From Acinetobacter parvus DSM 16617 = CIP 108168 (lineage in GTDB: Bacteria; Pseudomonadota; Gammaproteobacteria; Pseudomonadales; Moraxellaceae), in assembly GCF_000368025.1 (NCBI RefSeq), contig NZ_KB849213.1, forward strand, positions 1 through 8,000: a stretch of 8,000 bases of DNA, read 5' to 3'. A program made the translations under genes and the position numbers. Positions 1 through 8,000 of this stretch are shown here, piece by piece. A model generated the notes under the pieces. It did not search any database, was not told where the DNA came from, and saw nothing but the letters and a program-made list of their open reading frames with translations. The stretch's first letter is position 1. Each line of letters begins with the position of its first letter.

Positions 1-10
1 TATTTAAAAA

Positions 11-18
11 AAGGAAAG
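11..18 (+). promoter_or_regulatory. Ribosome binding site of the alkyl sulfatase gene
   Basis: A purine-rich AAGGAAAG ends three bases before the ATG at 22, and its AGGA core is six bases from the start. This supports 22 as the true start. The promoter lies left of the window. Confidence 0.75.
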
Positions 19-21
19 AAG

Positions 22-1977
22 ATGAAAATTAAGTTTTTAACAGTTTCATTGATGCTTATTCTGCCATTTTCTGTTTTTGCAGCAAATACTGTAGTAGAAA
101 AAGCGGTCATTGAATCAAATAATACATATAAGGCGAAGTATAACTTAGAGGATATGACTGAGTTTAATCAGGCTCAAAAGGGCTTTATTGCCAAGCCAAC
201 AGGTCAAATTAAAAGTGAGAAAGGCAATGTTATCTGGGATTTTGATGCATTTAGTTTTTTACAAGATCAAGCACCAAATACCGTTAATCCCACTCTATGG
301 CGACAAGCAAAATTAAACAACAATGTTGGGCTATTTAAAGTAACAGATCGAGTTTGGCAAATTCGTGGTTTTGATTTGGCAAATATGACCATCATTCAGG
401 GTGATACTGGCTGGATTATTGTGGATACATTAACCTCTAAAGAAACGGCTGAAGCAGCACTTAAATTTGCTAGACAGCATTTAGGTGAGCAAAAAATTTC
501 AGCCATTATCTTTACCCATAGCCATATCGATCATTTTGGTGGTGCATTAGGCGTTCTTTCTAGCGAAGAAATTAACGCTAGAAAAACTCCAATTATTGCG
601 CCAAAAGGCTTTATGGAAGAAGCGACCAGTGAAAATGTGATGGCAGGTTCAGCCATGATACGTCGTGCGACTTATATGTATGGAACTTTTCTACCTAAAA
701 ATGCGGAAGGATTGGTGGATACAGGTTTAGGTAAGGCTGTTGCTGTGGGAAAAATGGGCATCCTTGAGCCTACACAACTGATCACTCAACCAGAACAGAA
801 AATGACGGTTGATGGCTTGGATTTTGTGTTTTATAACGTGCCGGGTTCAGAAGCACCAGCAGAATTAACGTTCTCTATCCCATCATTGAAACTTTATAAC
901 GGCGCAGAAATTCTATCTCATACCATGCATAATCTTTATACCCTTCGGGGTGCTAAAGTCCGTGATGCCTTAAAATGGGTGGGCTATCTAGACCAAGCAA
1001 TGCAGCATGCCAAAGCATCCGATGTATTGATTGCACAGCATCATTGGCCTGTCTGGGGCAATGACAATATTCAAGATTTTATTAAAACCCAGCGAGATGT
1101 TTATAAGTTCACGCATGATCAGACGGTGAGATATATGAACTCTGGTTTTAATGGCGCTGAAATTGCCGAAAAAATTAAGCTTCCAGCGGCACTTGATCAA
1201 AAACTATATGCTCATGGCTATTATGGAACCCTAAAACATAATGTAAAAGCAGTATACCAATATTATATGGGATGGTTCGATGCCCATCCTTCCAATTTAG
1301 ATCCATTACCCCCTAAAGCTGTTGCAAAAAAATATATTGAGTTAGCAGGTGGGGAGAACAATGCATTGAAAAATGCGCGGGATGCCTACGCTCAAGCTGA
1401 CTATAGATGGGCTGCCGAGATTTTAAAACATATTGTGTTGAATAACCCTCAAAACCAACAAGCAAAAGACTTATTGGCGAATACTTATCGTCAATTGGGC
1501 TATGCTGCTGAGGCTTCAACTTGGCGTAATTTCTTTTTGGTGGGCGCTCAAGAGCTACAAAATAATGTACCCCTACAAAATACTTCTGATCCGAGTGATT
1601 TATTGATTCATACACCAACTGAAAGATTTCTTGAAGCTATGGCGACAAATTTAGATGTGGAAAATTTAAAAAATGAAAACCAGTGTATCAATCTGGTTTT
1701 GTCGGATACCAAAGAGCATTTTTCATTATGGGTTGAAAACTCAGTCATGCAGTTTAAGCGTTATGATGAAAGTAAAGATTTGGCATTGGATTGCCCTACA
1801 TTAACCTTAACCAAGCCCTTATATCTAAAAATGATTACAGGTCAAATAGAAGGGGTAAAAGTCCTGCTTTCTAAAGACAGTAAAGTCAAAGGTAATCCAC
1901 TGAAAATTGGAAAATTCTTTGCAATGTTTAAACGTCCAGATTCAATTTTCCCGATTGTGACTCGACCAAATGGCTAA
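22..1977 (+). CDS. Exported alkyl sulfatase (SdsA1/BDS1-type, metallo-beta-lactamase fold)
   Basis: A 651-residue protein of full family length. Enzymes of this family hydrolyse primary alkyl sulfates such as dodecyl sulfate to alcohol and sulfate, allowing detergent breakdown and use as carbon or sulfur source. Residues 1-20 form a Sec signal peptide (Lys-rich start, hydrophobic core, VFA before the likely cut), so it should act in the periplasm. The metallo-beta-lactamase domain covers about 95-350. THSHIDHFGG at 165-174 supplies zinc ligands H166, H168, D170 and H171. E277 (in GSEAPAE) and E296 match the two family glutamates, and HHWPVWG at 340-346 carries the distal histidine. HNLYTLRGA at 303-311 is a family signature. 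About 385-520 fits the alkyl-sulfatase dimerisation domain (YYGTLKHNVKAVYQYYMGWFD region), and about 530-651 the SCP2-like C-terminal domain thought to gather hydrophobic substrate. The usual AEN around the second glutamate reads AEI here, a minor departure. Family is secure; exact substrate range is not. Confidence 0.93.
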   Translation: MKIKFLTVSLMLILPFSVFAANTVVEKAVIESNNTYKAKYNLEDMTEFNQAQKGFIAKPTGQIKSEKGNVIWDFDAFSFLQDQAPNTVNPTLWRQAKLNNNVGLFKVTDRVWQIRGFDLANMTIIQGDTGWIIVDTLTSKETAEAALKFARQHLGEQKISAIIFTHSHIDHFGGALGVLSSEEINARKTPIIAPKGFMEEATSENVMAGSAMIRRATYMYGTFLPKNAEGLVDTGLGKAVAVGKMGILEPTQLITQPEQKMTVDGLDFVFYNVPGSEAPAELTFSIPSLKLYNGAEILSHTMHNLYTLRGAKVRDALKWVGYLDQAMQHAKASDVLIAQHHWPVWGNDNIQDFIKTQRDVYKFTHDQTVRYMNSGFNGAEIAEKIKLPAALDQKLYAHGYYGTLKHNVKAVYQYYMGWFDAHPSNLDPLPPKAVAKKYIELAGGENNALKNARDAYAQADYRWAAEILKHIVLNNPQNQQAKDLLANTYRQLGYAAEASTWRNFFLVGAQELQNNVPLQNTSDPSDLLIHTPTERFLEAMATNLDVENLKNENQCINLVLSDTKEHFSLWVENSVMQFKRYDESKDLALDCPTLTLTKPLYLKMITGQIEGVKVLLSKDSKVKGNPLKIGKFFAMFKRPDSIFPIVTRPNG

Positions 1978-2062
1978 GCTCAAATAAGTAAAGTCGAAAC
2001 TTAAATTAATAGATCCAAAGAAATGGGTGAAATTATCAACTTGGTTCTCCCAATCTTATAAC

Positions 2063-2093
2063 AGGAATACAAGAAATTATTTCTTGTATTCCT
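2063..2093 (+). terminator. Hairpin terminator downstream of the alkyl sulfatase gene
   Basis: A perfect inverted repeat has 15-base arms (2063-2077 and 2079-2093) around one central base. As RNA it would fold as a stem of about 13 pairs with a five-base loop. It lies 86 bases after the stop codon. The following tract (CTCTTTAAAA) is only weakly T-rich, so termination may be partial. The perfect symmetry argues for a real structure. Confidence 0.6.
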
Positions 2094-2327
2094 CTTTAAA
2101 ATTAAAAGTAAGCTATATGTATTTTAACTCTATTGATACTTTATTAAATGGTTTTTGAATTTTTATACTTTATTTTCGATGGAGATATTTTTATTAGTAG
2201 CTTGTTTAAAAAAGATTTGTTTATTTTTCTATTAATTGCTTCTAAATAATAACTTCAATATTTTTGTGGTTAAAAGGCAAGGGGGTATTATGATGTGTTT
2301 TTTATTGAAAATAAGCTTTTATATTAG
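2094..2327. other. AT-rich gap left of the IS30 element
   Basis: About 230 very AT-rich bases lie between the sulfatase terminator and the insertion sequence. I see no complete gene, RNA gene or clear promoter. The only coding hint is a ribosome-binding site and two ATGs at its right end, listed separately. Nothing here resembles the missing 5' part of the IS630 transposase found on the other side of the insertion. Confidence 0.5.
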
Positions 2328-2400
2328 GGCGAATTCAAACATGAGGTGCGACAGTTTGAAAAGTCTTATGATAATCAACAAGCTGAGCAAATTTCTCTAA
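2290..2400 (+). pseudogene. Possible 5' end of a small gene cut off by the IS30 element
   Basis: A strong AAGGGGG motif at 2279-2285 precedes tandem ATG codons at 2290 and 2293. The frame starts MMCFLLKISFYI (hydrophobic, like the start of a membrane or exported protein), enters the insertion sequence at 2328 and stops at 2398-2400 after 36 codons. Only about 12 codons predate the insertion, and no continuation is found on the right flank. It could also be chance in AT-rich DNA. I do not recognise the protein. Confidence 0.25.
2328..2353 (+). repeat. Left terminal inverted repeat of the ISAba125-like element
   Basis: Pairs with 3389-3414 at 20 of 26 positions, with GTGCGACA identical at the inner end. 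The transposase stop codon (TGA, 2335-2337 on the minus strand) lies inside it, so gene and repeat overlap. Confidence 0.8.
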
Positions 2401-3360
2401 TGGTGTAAGCCAATCTAACGCTTTTCTAGGACGAGTATTCAGTGACATGGCAACTTGATTTAAATAATGCTGATCTGCCTGATTTAAATCAATCCCTTTA
2501 GGTAAATATTGCCTAATTAAACCATTCATATTTTCGCATGTGCCTTTTTGCCAGGGTGAATGTGGGTCACAGAAATATACATCTATGCCTAAATCTTCTT
2601 CAAGTATTTTATGTTCTGCCATCTCGCGTCCACGGTCATAGGTCAACGTTTTACGCAGTTCTGCAGGTAAATATTTCAGAGCTTCAGTTAAAGCCTTGCG
2701 CACTGATTCTGCCTTTGCATCAGGTAATGTTGCCAAGATACAGAGCCGTGTATTTCGTTCAATAAGTGTTGCTATCGAACTTTTATTGTCTTTACCTTTA
2801 ATTAAATCAGCTTCCCAATGACCCGGTATTTTTCTTTCTTGAACTTCGGCTGGGCGCTCATGAATAGTTTTAATATCCTGTAATATAGAATCTTTTTTAG
2901 GTTCACCGTTAGCTTTTCGCTTTTTATTTTCATGACGTAGACAGGATAATAAGTCTTTTTTCAACTCACCCTTGGGTAATGCTCGTATCGTTGAATAAAT
3001 CGTTGTATGGCTTACATTCATTGTTTGATCCAAATCAGGAAATGTCTTTAAACGCTTTGCTATTTGCTGAGGAGACCATAAACAACGGATCGCTTCAACA
3101 ATAAATTTCCAGAGGATTGAATCGATTTTGAGTTTTCTGTGACCACGTCTACGTCTAGCAAAAGTGTTATCAGAAGCATATCGAGCTTGATAAACGTCAT
3201 TGATGCTATTTCTTTTAAGCTCACGATAGATCGTACTAGGATGTCTTTTAATAAGTTCAGCAAATTTTCTGGCTGAAAAGCCTTCTTTTCTTGACTCAAG
3301 CATTAATGCAGTACGATCTTCAAAGTTAAGATGATGGTATGACAATTTTATATACTCCAT
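2335..3360 (-). CDS. IS30-family DDE transposase (ISAba125 type)
   Basis: A 341-residue transposase that should cut and join the ends of its own element. The N-terminal part (about 8-50) is an HTH_38-type DNA-binding domain, with FSARKFAELIKRHPSTIYREL as its helix-turn-helix. A second helical region (about 80-125, with SPQQIAKRL) is typical of IS30. The catalytic core covers about 180-325: D185 in GHWEADLI, D242 in TYDRGREM, and E276 in HSPWQKGTCENMNG, with 33 residues between the last two acids as expected for the family. The frame is intact and all three acidic residues are present, so it looks active. The ATG at 3360 is preceded by AAAGGG at only three bases spacing, a rather tight site. 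Family certain; assignment to ISAba125 is from memory of the element. Confidence 0.93.
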   Translation of the reverse strand: MEYIKLSYHHLNFEDRTALMLESRKEGFSARKFAELIKRHPSTIYRELKRNSINDVYQARYASDNTFARRRRGHRKLKIDSILWKFIVEAIRCLWSPQQIAKRLKTFPDLDQTMNVSHTTIYSTIRALPKGELKKDLLSCLRHENKKRKANGEPKKDSILQDIKTIHERPAEVQERKIPGHWEADLIKGKDNKSSIATLIERNTRLCILATLPDAKAESVRKALTEALKYLPAELRKTLTYDRGREMAEHKILEEDLGIDVYFCDPHSPWQKGTCENMNGLIRQYLPKGIDLNQADQHYLNQVAMSLNTRPRKALDWLTPLEKFAQLVDYHKTFQTVAPHV

Positions 3361-3387
3361 AAACCCTTTAAATTAATTAGGTGGTTT

Positions 3388-3768
3388 ATGTCGCACTTCA
3401 AGTTTTACTCTGCCAATGCCATTGGAGCAATCCATAAAGGGGATTTATTTTCAGTCGGTTTATTTGATTGCAAAATCAATTCAGATGTTTTTCATTTTTG
3501 GATTGAGCAATTCCTGATACCAGCATTACCTGAAAATAGTGTAGTGGTTATGGATAATGCAGCATTTCATAAAAGAGCAGATATTCAGGAATTATTGGAA
3601 CAACAAGGGCATAAAATTCTTTGGCTTCCTGCATACAGCCCTGATTTAAATCCTATAGAACAGATGTGGGCATGGGTTAAACGTAAGCGTAAAGAATGGT
3701 TGATTGACTCAGTCGATGAGTTATTTCGAGTTTTTTTCGAATCCTGTATGAATAATAAAGTAGTTTGA
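3388..3768 (+). pseudogene. Truncated IS630-family transposase, C-terminal part, with an IS30-derived start
   Basis: The open frame encodes 126 residues. Codons 1-9 come from the ISAba125 end; from residue 10 (NAIGAIHKG) on it is the C-terminal part of an IS630-type DDE transposase. VVVMDNAAFHKRADI holds the second catalytic aspartate (D56) and LPAYSPDLNPIEQMWAWVKRKRKEW holds the glutamate (E91), 34 residues apart as in the family. The N-terminal DNA-binding region and first catalytic aspartate are missing, so it cannot be active. The missing part is not found left of the ISAba125-like element. The frame reaches what looks like a natural stop at 3766-3768. No ribosome-binding site precedes the ATG, so expression is doubtful. 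The IS630 right end lies somewhere in 3769-3850 but I could not fix it. Confidence 0.85.
3389..3414 (-). repeat. Right terminal inverted repeat of the ISAba125-like element
   Basis: Matches the left end at 20 of 26 positions. On the minus strand it includes TTGAAG (3401-3396), a possible -35 box for the transposase. An AT-rich stretch 16-17 bases on could serve as a poor -10. The plus strand holds an ATG (3388-3390) at its inner edge that opens the chimeric reading frame into the IS630 remnant. Confidence 0.75.
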
Positions 3769-3849
3769 CTATATAGGAAATGAGGTTTTACAGATGTTTC
3801 CATGTGCTAATATTTTTAGAATTTAGCTATATAGATTCCTAAACCTCAA
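3769..3849. other. Probable IS630 3' end and spacer
   Basis: About 80 AT-rich bases after the transposase remnant. An 8-bp direct repeat CTATATAG occurs at 3769-3776 and 3827-3834, and an 8-bp inverted pair TGAGGTTT/AAACCTCA at 3781-3788 and 3841-3848. One of these may mark the right end of the IS630 element, but without its left end I cannot identify a terminal repeat. No gene seen. Confidence 0.35.
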
Positions 3850-3867
3850 TTTAAGCCGAAACCTACA
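3850..3867 (+). promoter_or_regulatory. GacA-box-like upstream activating sequence for the small RNA
   Basis: The sequence is TTTAAG, six bases, then CCTACA. The known GacA site upstream of Pseudomonas rsm genes is TGTAAG-N6-CTTACA, so 10 of 12 defined bases and the spacer length agree. Its centre is about 70 bp before the predicted start of the small RNA, close to the position of the site in rsm promoters. The mismatches leave it imperfect, and binding is inferred. Confidence 0.45.
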
Positions 3868-3911
3868 ACAATCGCAGAGATTGGCGAATATACCCATCTG
3901 GAGATTTTCAC

Positions 3912-3922
3912 TATCATATAAA
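3912..3922 (+). promoter_or_regulatory. Likely -10 region of the small RNA promoter
   Basis: Two overlapping candidates, TATCAT (3912-3917) and TATAAA (3917-3922), each match the -10 consensus at five of six bases and would start transcription near 3924-3930. No good -35 box lies 16-18 bases upstream, which is common for promoters that depend on an activator. This fits the upstream GacA-like site. Confidence 0.4.
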
Positions 3923-3925
3923 ACA

Positions 3926-4049
3926 TAGAGAGACAGGAAGTCTCATTCAAAACAACAAGATGCACAGGATGTGGTTGTTTATAGGAAATAAACAACAATA
4001 AACTGAATATAAAAGAAGCCCTGTCAGGATGATCGGGCTTCTTTTTTTT
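3926..4049 (+). ncRNA. Candidate CsrA/RsmA-sequestering small RNA (RsmX/Y/Z-like)
   Basis: An RNA of about 120 nt with four hairpins, each showing a five-base loop with a GGA core. Hairpin 1: GAGAC, AGGAA loop, GTCTC (3930-3944). Hairpin 2: CAC, AGGAT loop, GTG (3963-3973), reading ACAGGATGT, close to the CsrA-preferred sequence. Hairpin 3: nine perfect pairs around AGGAA (3974-3996). Hairpin 4: the terminator stem with AGGAT at its tip (4011-4045). Every GGA in the predicted transcript sits in such a loop. In the Rsm/Csr family, repeated GGA loops bind and titrate the translational regulator CsrA/RsmA, and length, terminator and upstream GacA-like box all agree. No convincing protein is encoded. 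The 5' end is estimated from the -10 region and may be a few bases off. Function is inferred from architecture alone; I do not recall whether this RNA has been named in Acinetobacter. Confidence 0.7.
4011..4049 (+). terminator. Rho-independent terminator of the small RNA
   Basis: GAAGCCC (4015-4021) pairs with GGGCTTC (4035-4041), extended by four A-T pairs outside and followed by eight T residues (4042-4049). Inside the stem, after one mismatch, GUC/GAU closes an AGGAU loop, so the terminator doubles as the fourth GGA hairpin. The A-run on the other side could allow some termination on the minus strand too. Confidence 0.85.
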
Positions 4050-4073
4050 ATTATTCTCACCCTGTAACAGAAT

Positions 4074-4100
4074 TTGACAGCGTATCCATCGAGATACAAT
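4074..4100 (+). promoter_or_regulatory. Predicted sigma-70 promoter of the pfpI-like gene
   Basis: A perfect TTGACA (4074-4079) and TACAAT (4095-4100, five of six bases) are separated by 15 bp, somewhat shorter than ideal. Transcription would start near 4107, leaving a leader of about 70 bases. It lies directly after the small RNA terminator, so the two transcripts are probably independent. Confidence 0.55.
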
Positions 4101-4177
4101 TCGCCGATGAAAACTCTACACTTTTCATGCTTTTGCATTGTTAACCTAGAAATCAAATAATATTGAGGAATTTCACA

Positions 4178-4723
4178 ATGGTTAAAAAGGCATTATTTAT
4201 CACATCAAATGTAGGCGTAGAGCATGATGAGCTGATTCAGCCACTGGAATTTTTAAAAGGCCAGGGAATTGAGGTCATACATGCCGCCGAAAAGACCGAA
4301 CCTGTACAAACGGTAAAAAATGATAAAGAATCTGGGCCAAGCTACCCTCCACAGGCTTCCCTAGAGCAGGTCTCTGTAGAAGACTACGATATTCTGGTCA
4401 TTCCTGGTGGTACAGTCAATGCTGACACCCTCCGTCTCAATGAACATGCACATAGGATCATTCAATATTTTACCGATCAAAACAAACCGATTGCCGCCAT
4501 TTGTCATGCACCCTGGACCTTGATCAATGCCGAACGAATCAAGAATAAGAACCTGACCTCTTATAAAAGTATCCGCCTTGACCTGGAAAATGCGGGTGCA
4601 CATTGGGTGGATGAAGCAGTTCATCGCTGCAATACCCATGAATGGCCTCTGATCACCTCACGCTGCCCAGATGACATCCCTCAGTTTAATGAGGCAATCC
4701 TAAAGGAACTGAACAGTATGTAA
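4178..4723 (+). CDS. DJ-1/PfpI-family protein (class I glutamine amidotransferase-like)
   Basis: A 181-residue single-domain protein of the PfpI/YhbO branch of the DJ-1 superfamily, cytoplasmic with no signal peptide. Relatives are reported as stress proteins, with peptidase or glycation-repair (deglycase/glyoxalase-like) activities that are still debated; the exact reaction here is unknown. The nucleophile elbow AAICHAPW has C109 followed by H110, and GVEHDEL (13-19) has E15 at the position of the conserved acid beside the cysteine. DILVIPGG (71-78) and the C-terminal LITSRCPDDIPQFN (158-171) are further signatures. The elbow has Ala where most relatives have Gly (ICHGP). A TTG five codons upstream is in frame, but it overlaps the Shine-Dalgarno GAGGA (4165-4169), which sits eight bases before the ATG at 4178, so I chose 4178. 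The gene converges on the rRNA operon and has no clear terminator of its own. Confidence 0.9.
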   Translation: MVKKALFITSNVGVEHDELIQPLEFLKGQGIEVIHAAEKTEPVQTVKNDKESGPSYPPQASLEQVSVEDYDILVIPGGTVNADTLRLNEHAHRIIQYFTDQNKPIAAICHAPWTLINAERIKNKNLTSYKSIRLDLENAGAHWVDEAVHRCNTHEWPLITSRCPDDIPQFNEAILKELNSM

Positions 4724-4763
4724 CATTCTTCTTTTCATTATACTTTTCTATTTTTTCAGCAAT

Positions 4764-4794
4764 AAAAAACCTCCCAACGTTGGTTGGGAGGTTT
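4764..4794 (-). terminator. Rho-independent terminator of the rRNA operon
   Basis: A perfect 12-bp stem (4767-4778 with 4783-4794) and four-base loop. Read on the minus strand it is followed by six T residues, beginning 12 bases after the 5S end. On the plus strand there is no T-run after the stem, so it serves the rRNA operon and would stop the converging pfpI transcript poorly. Confidence 0.9.
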
Positions 4795-4805
4795 AGTATT
4801 TAAAA

Positions 4806-4920
4806 GCTGGCGATGACTTACTCTCACATGGCAAACGCCACACTACCATCAGCGCGAAGAGGTTTCACTTCTGAGTTCGGGAAGGGATCAGGTGGTTCAC
4901 TCTTGCTATTGTCGCCAGCA
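4806..4920 (-). rRNA. rrf: 5S ribosomal RNA
   Basis: About 115 nt, complete. The two ends pair (GCTGGCGA at the 5' end with TCGCCAGC at the 3' end) to form helix I. Conserved CCGAACTCAGAAGTGAAAC and GATGGTAGTGTGG are present, as in gammaproteobacterial 5S. It is the last gene of the operon, about 195 bp after the 23S and just before the terminator. The ends may be off by one base. Confidence 0.96.
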
Positions 4921-5114
4921 AACTGTTGTGGTGTTTTGGGGTCTTATTGATCATGTTGTGTTTTCACTTCATGTCTGCCTTACTTACGAACCAAAGAGTT
5001 ATTAACGGATTAGATATTGAGTCTAACTTTGTGTTCAGCATTTTAACTAGTTTTCACACTAAATCAAGTTATGTATTGAATTTATCTTGAATACAACAAC
5101 TGTTTGGGTGTTGT
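4921..5114 (-). other. 23S-5S intergenic spacer
   Basis: AT-rich spacer of about 194 bp with no tRNA or reading frame. At the 23S-proximal end, 5091-5098 and 5109-5116 form an 8-bp inverted repeat (ATACAACA/TGTTGTAT) beginning at the 23S 3' terminus, which could be a processing hairpin. Otherwise I see nothing specific. Confidence 0.7.

Positions 5115-8000
<2,886 letters not shown>

Larger units (their letters stand above)
2328..3414 (-). mobile_element. ISAba125-like insertion sequence (IS30 family), complete
   Basis: The element is 1087 bp between matching ends, the length I recall for ISAba125. Its left end, read outward, is the GTTTGAATTCGCC terminus I recall upstream of blaNDM genes in Acinetobacter. 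It holds one transposase gene spanning nearly the whole element on the minus strand. The inverted repeats match at 20 of 26 positions. The flanking triplets (TAG on the left, AAT on the right) do not match, so the usual IS30-type 3-bp target duplication is absent. The outward TTGAAT that can act as a -35 box faces left, but no well-spaced -10 follows in the flank, and the sulfatase gene there runs the opposite way, so it is unlikely to drive a neighbour. Confidence 0.9.

Noticed and set aside
988..1618. Minus-strand open frames inside the alkyl sulfatase gene
   Set aside because: They are antisense shadows of a full-length gene with conserved motifs throughout.
2310..2338. Hybrid outward promoter from the left end of the ISAba125-like element (-35 TTGAAT)
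   Set aside because: The -35 is present, but 16-18 bases further left the minus strand reads like GCTTAT/CTTATT. The TATAAA nearby is only 9 bases away, and no minus-strand gene follows.
2538..3299. Open frames within the IS30 transposase in other frames (2538-2765 +, 3060-3299 -)
   Set aside because: They overlap a well-supported transposase with intact catalytic residues and encode nothing recognisable.
3769..3848. CTATATAG direct repeat and TGAGGTTT/AAACCTCA inverted pair as an attachment site or IS end
   Set aside because: Each is only 8 bp in AT-rich DNA, and the matching left end of the IS630 element is absent, so no boundary can be confirmed.
3947..4156. Minus-strand open frame of 69 codons
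   Set aside because: It lies antisense to the hairpin RNA and through the terminator, has no recognisable domain, and its start sits in the leader of the pfpI-like gene. Structure and promoter signals explain this DNA better.

Overview
The window looks like an Acinetobacter chromosome. It is AT-rich, it carries an insertion sequence whose length, ends and transposase match ISAba125 (IS30 family), and its 5S and 23S rRNA are gammaproteobacterial in character. I recognised these from memory; no search was run, and I cannot name the species.

Layout. Positions 22-1977 (+) encode an exported alkyl sulfatase of the SdsA1/BDS1 type, followed by a hairpin terminator. An AT-rich gap then holds the start of a possible small gene, cut off by a complete 1087-bp ISAba125-like element at 2328-3414 (transposase on -). 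On its far side is the 3' part of an IS630-family transposase, whose reading frame now opens with an ATG supplied by the ISAba125 end. The two flanks do not match and there is no 3-bp target duplication, so the element probably marks a deletion or recombination junction. Next comes a stretch without a protein gene (3769-4177), then a DJ-1/PfpI-family gene at 4178-4723 (+) with its own promoter. From 4764 to the right edge lies the 3' part of an rRNA operon on the minus strand: terminator, 5S, spacer, and a 23S gene complete except for about its first 8 nucleotides. The 16S and any spacer tRNAs would lie beyond position 8000.

The most interesting part is the protein-free stretch between the IS630 remnant and the pfpI-like gene. 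Positions 3930-4049 read as a roughly 120-nt small RNA with four consecutive hairpins. Each shows a five-base AGGAA or AGGAU loop, and the last is a rho-independent terminator. This is the architecture of the CsrA/RsmA-sequestering RNAs (RsmX/Y/Z, CsrB/C). About 70 bp upstream of the likely transcription start is an imperfect copy (10 of 12 defined bases, correct 6-base spacer) of the GacA-binding palindrome that controls rsm genes in Pseudomonas. I infer a Gac/Rsm-type regulatory RNA, apparently independent of the genes beside it.

The protein genes do not form a pathway. Alkyl sulfatase is catabolic, the PfpI-like protein is probably a stress or damage-repair enzyme, and the two insertion sequences show that the left half has been rearranged.
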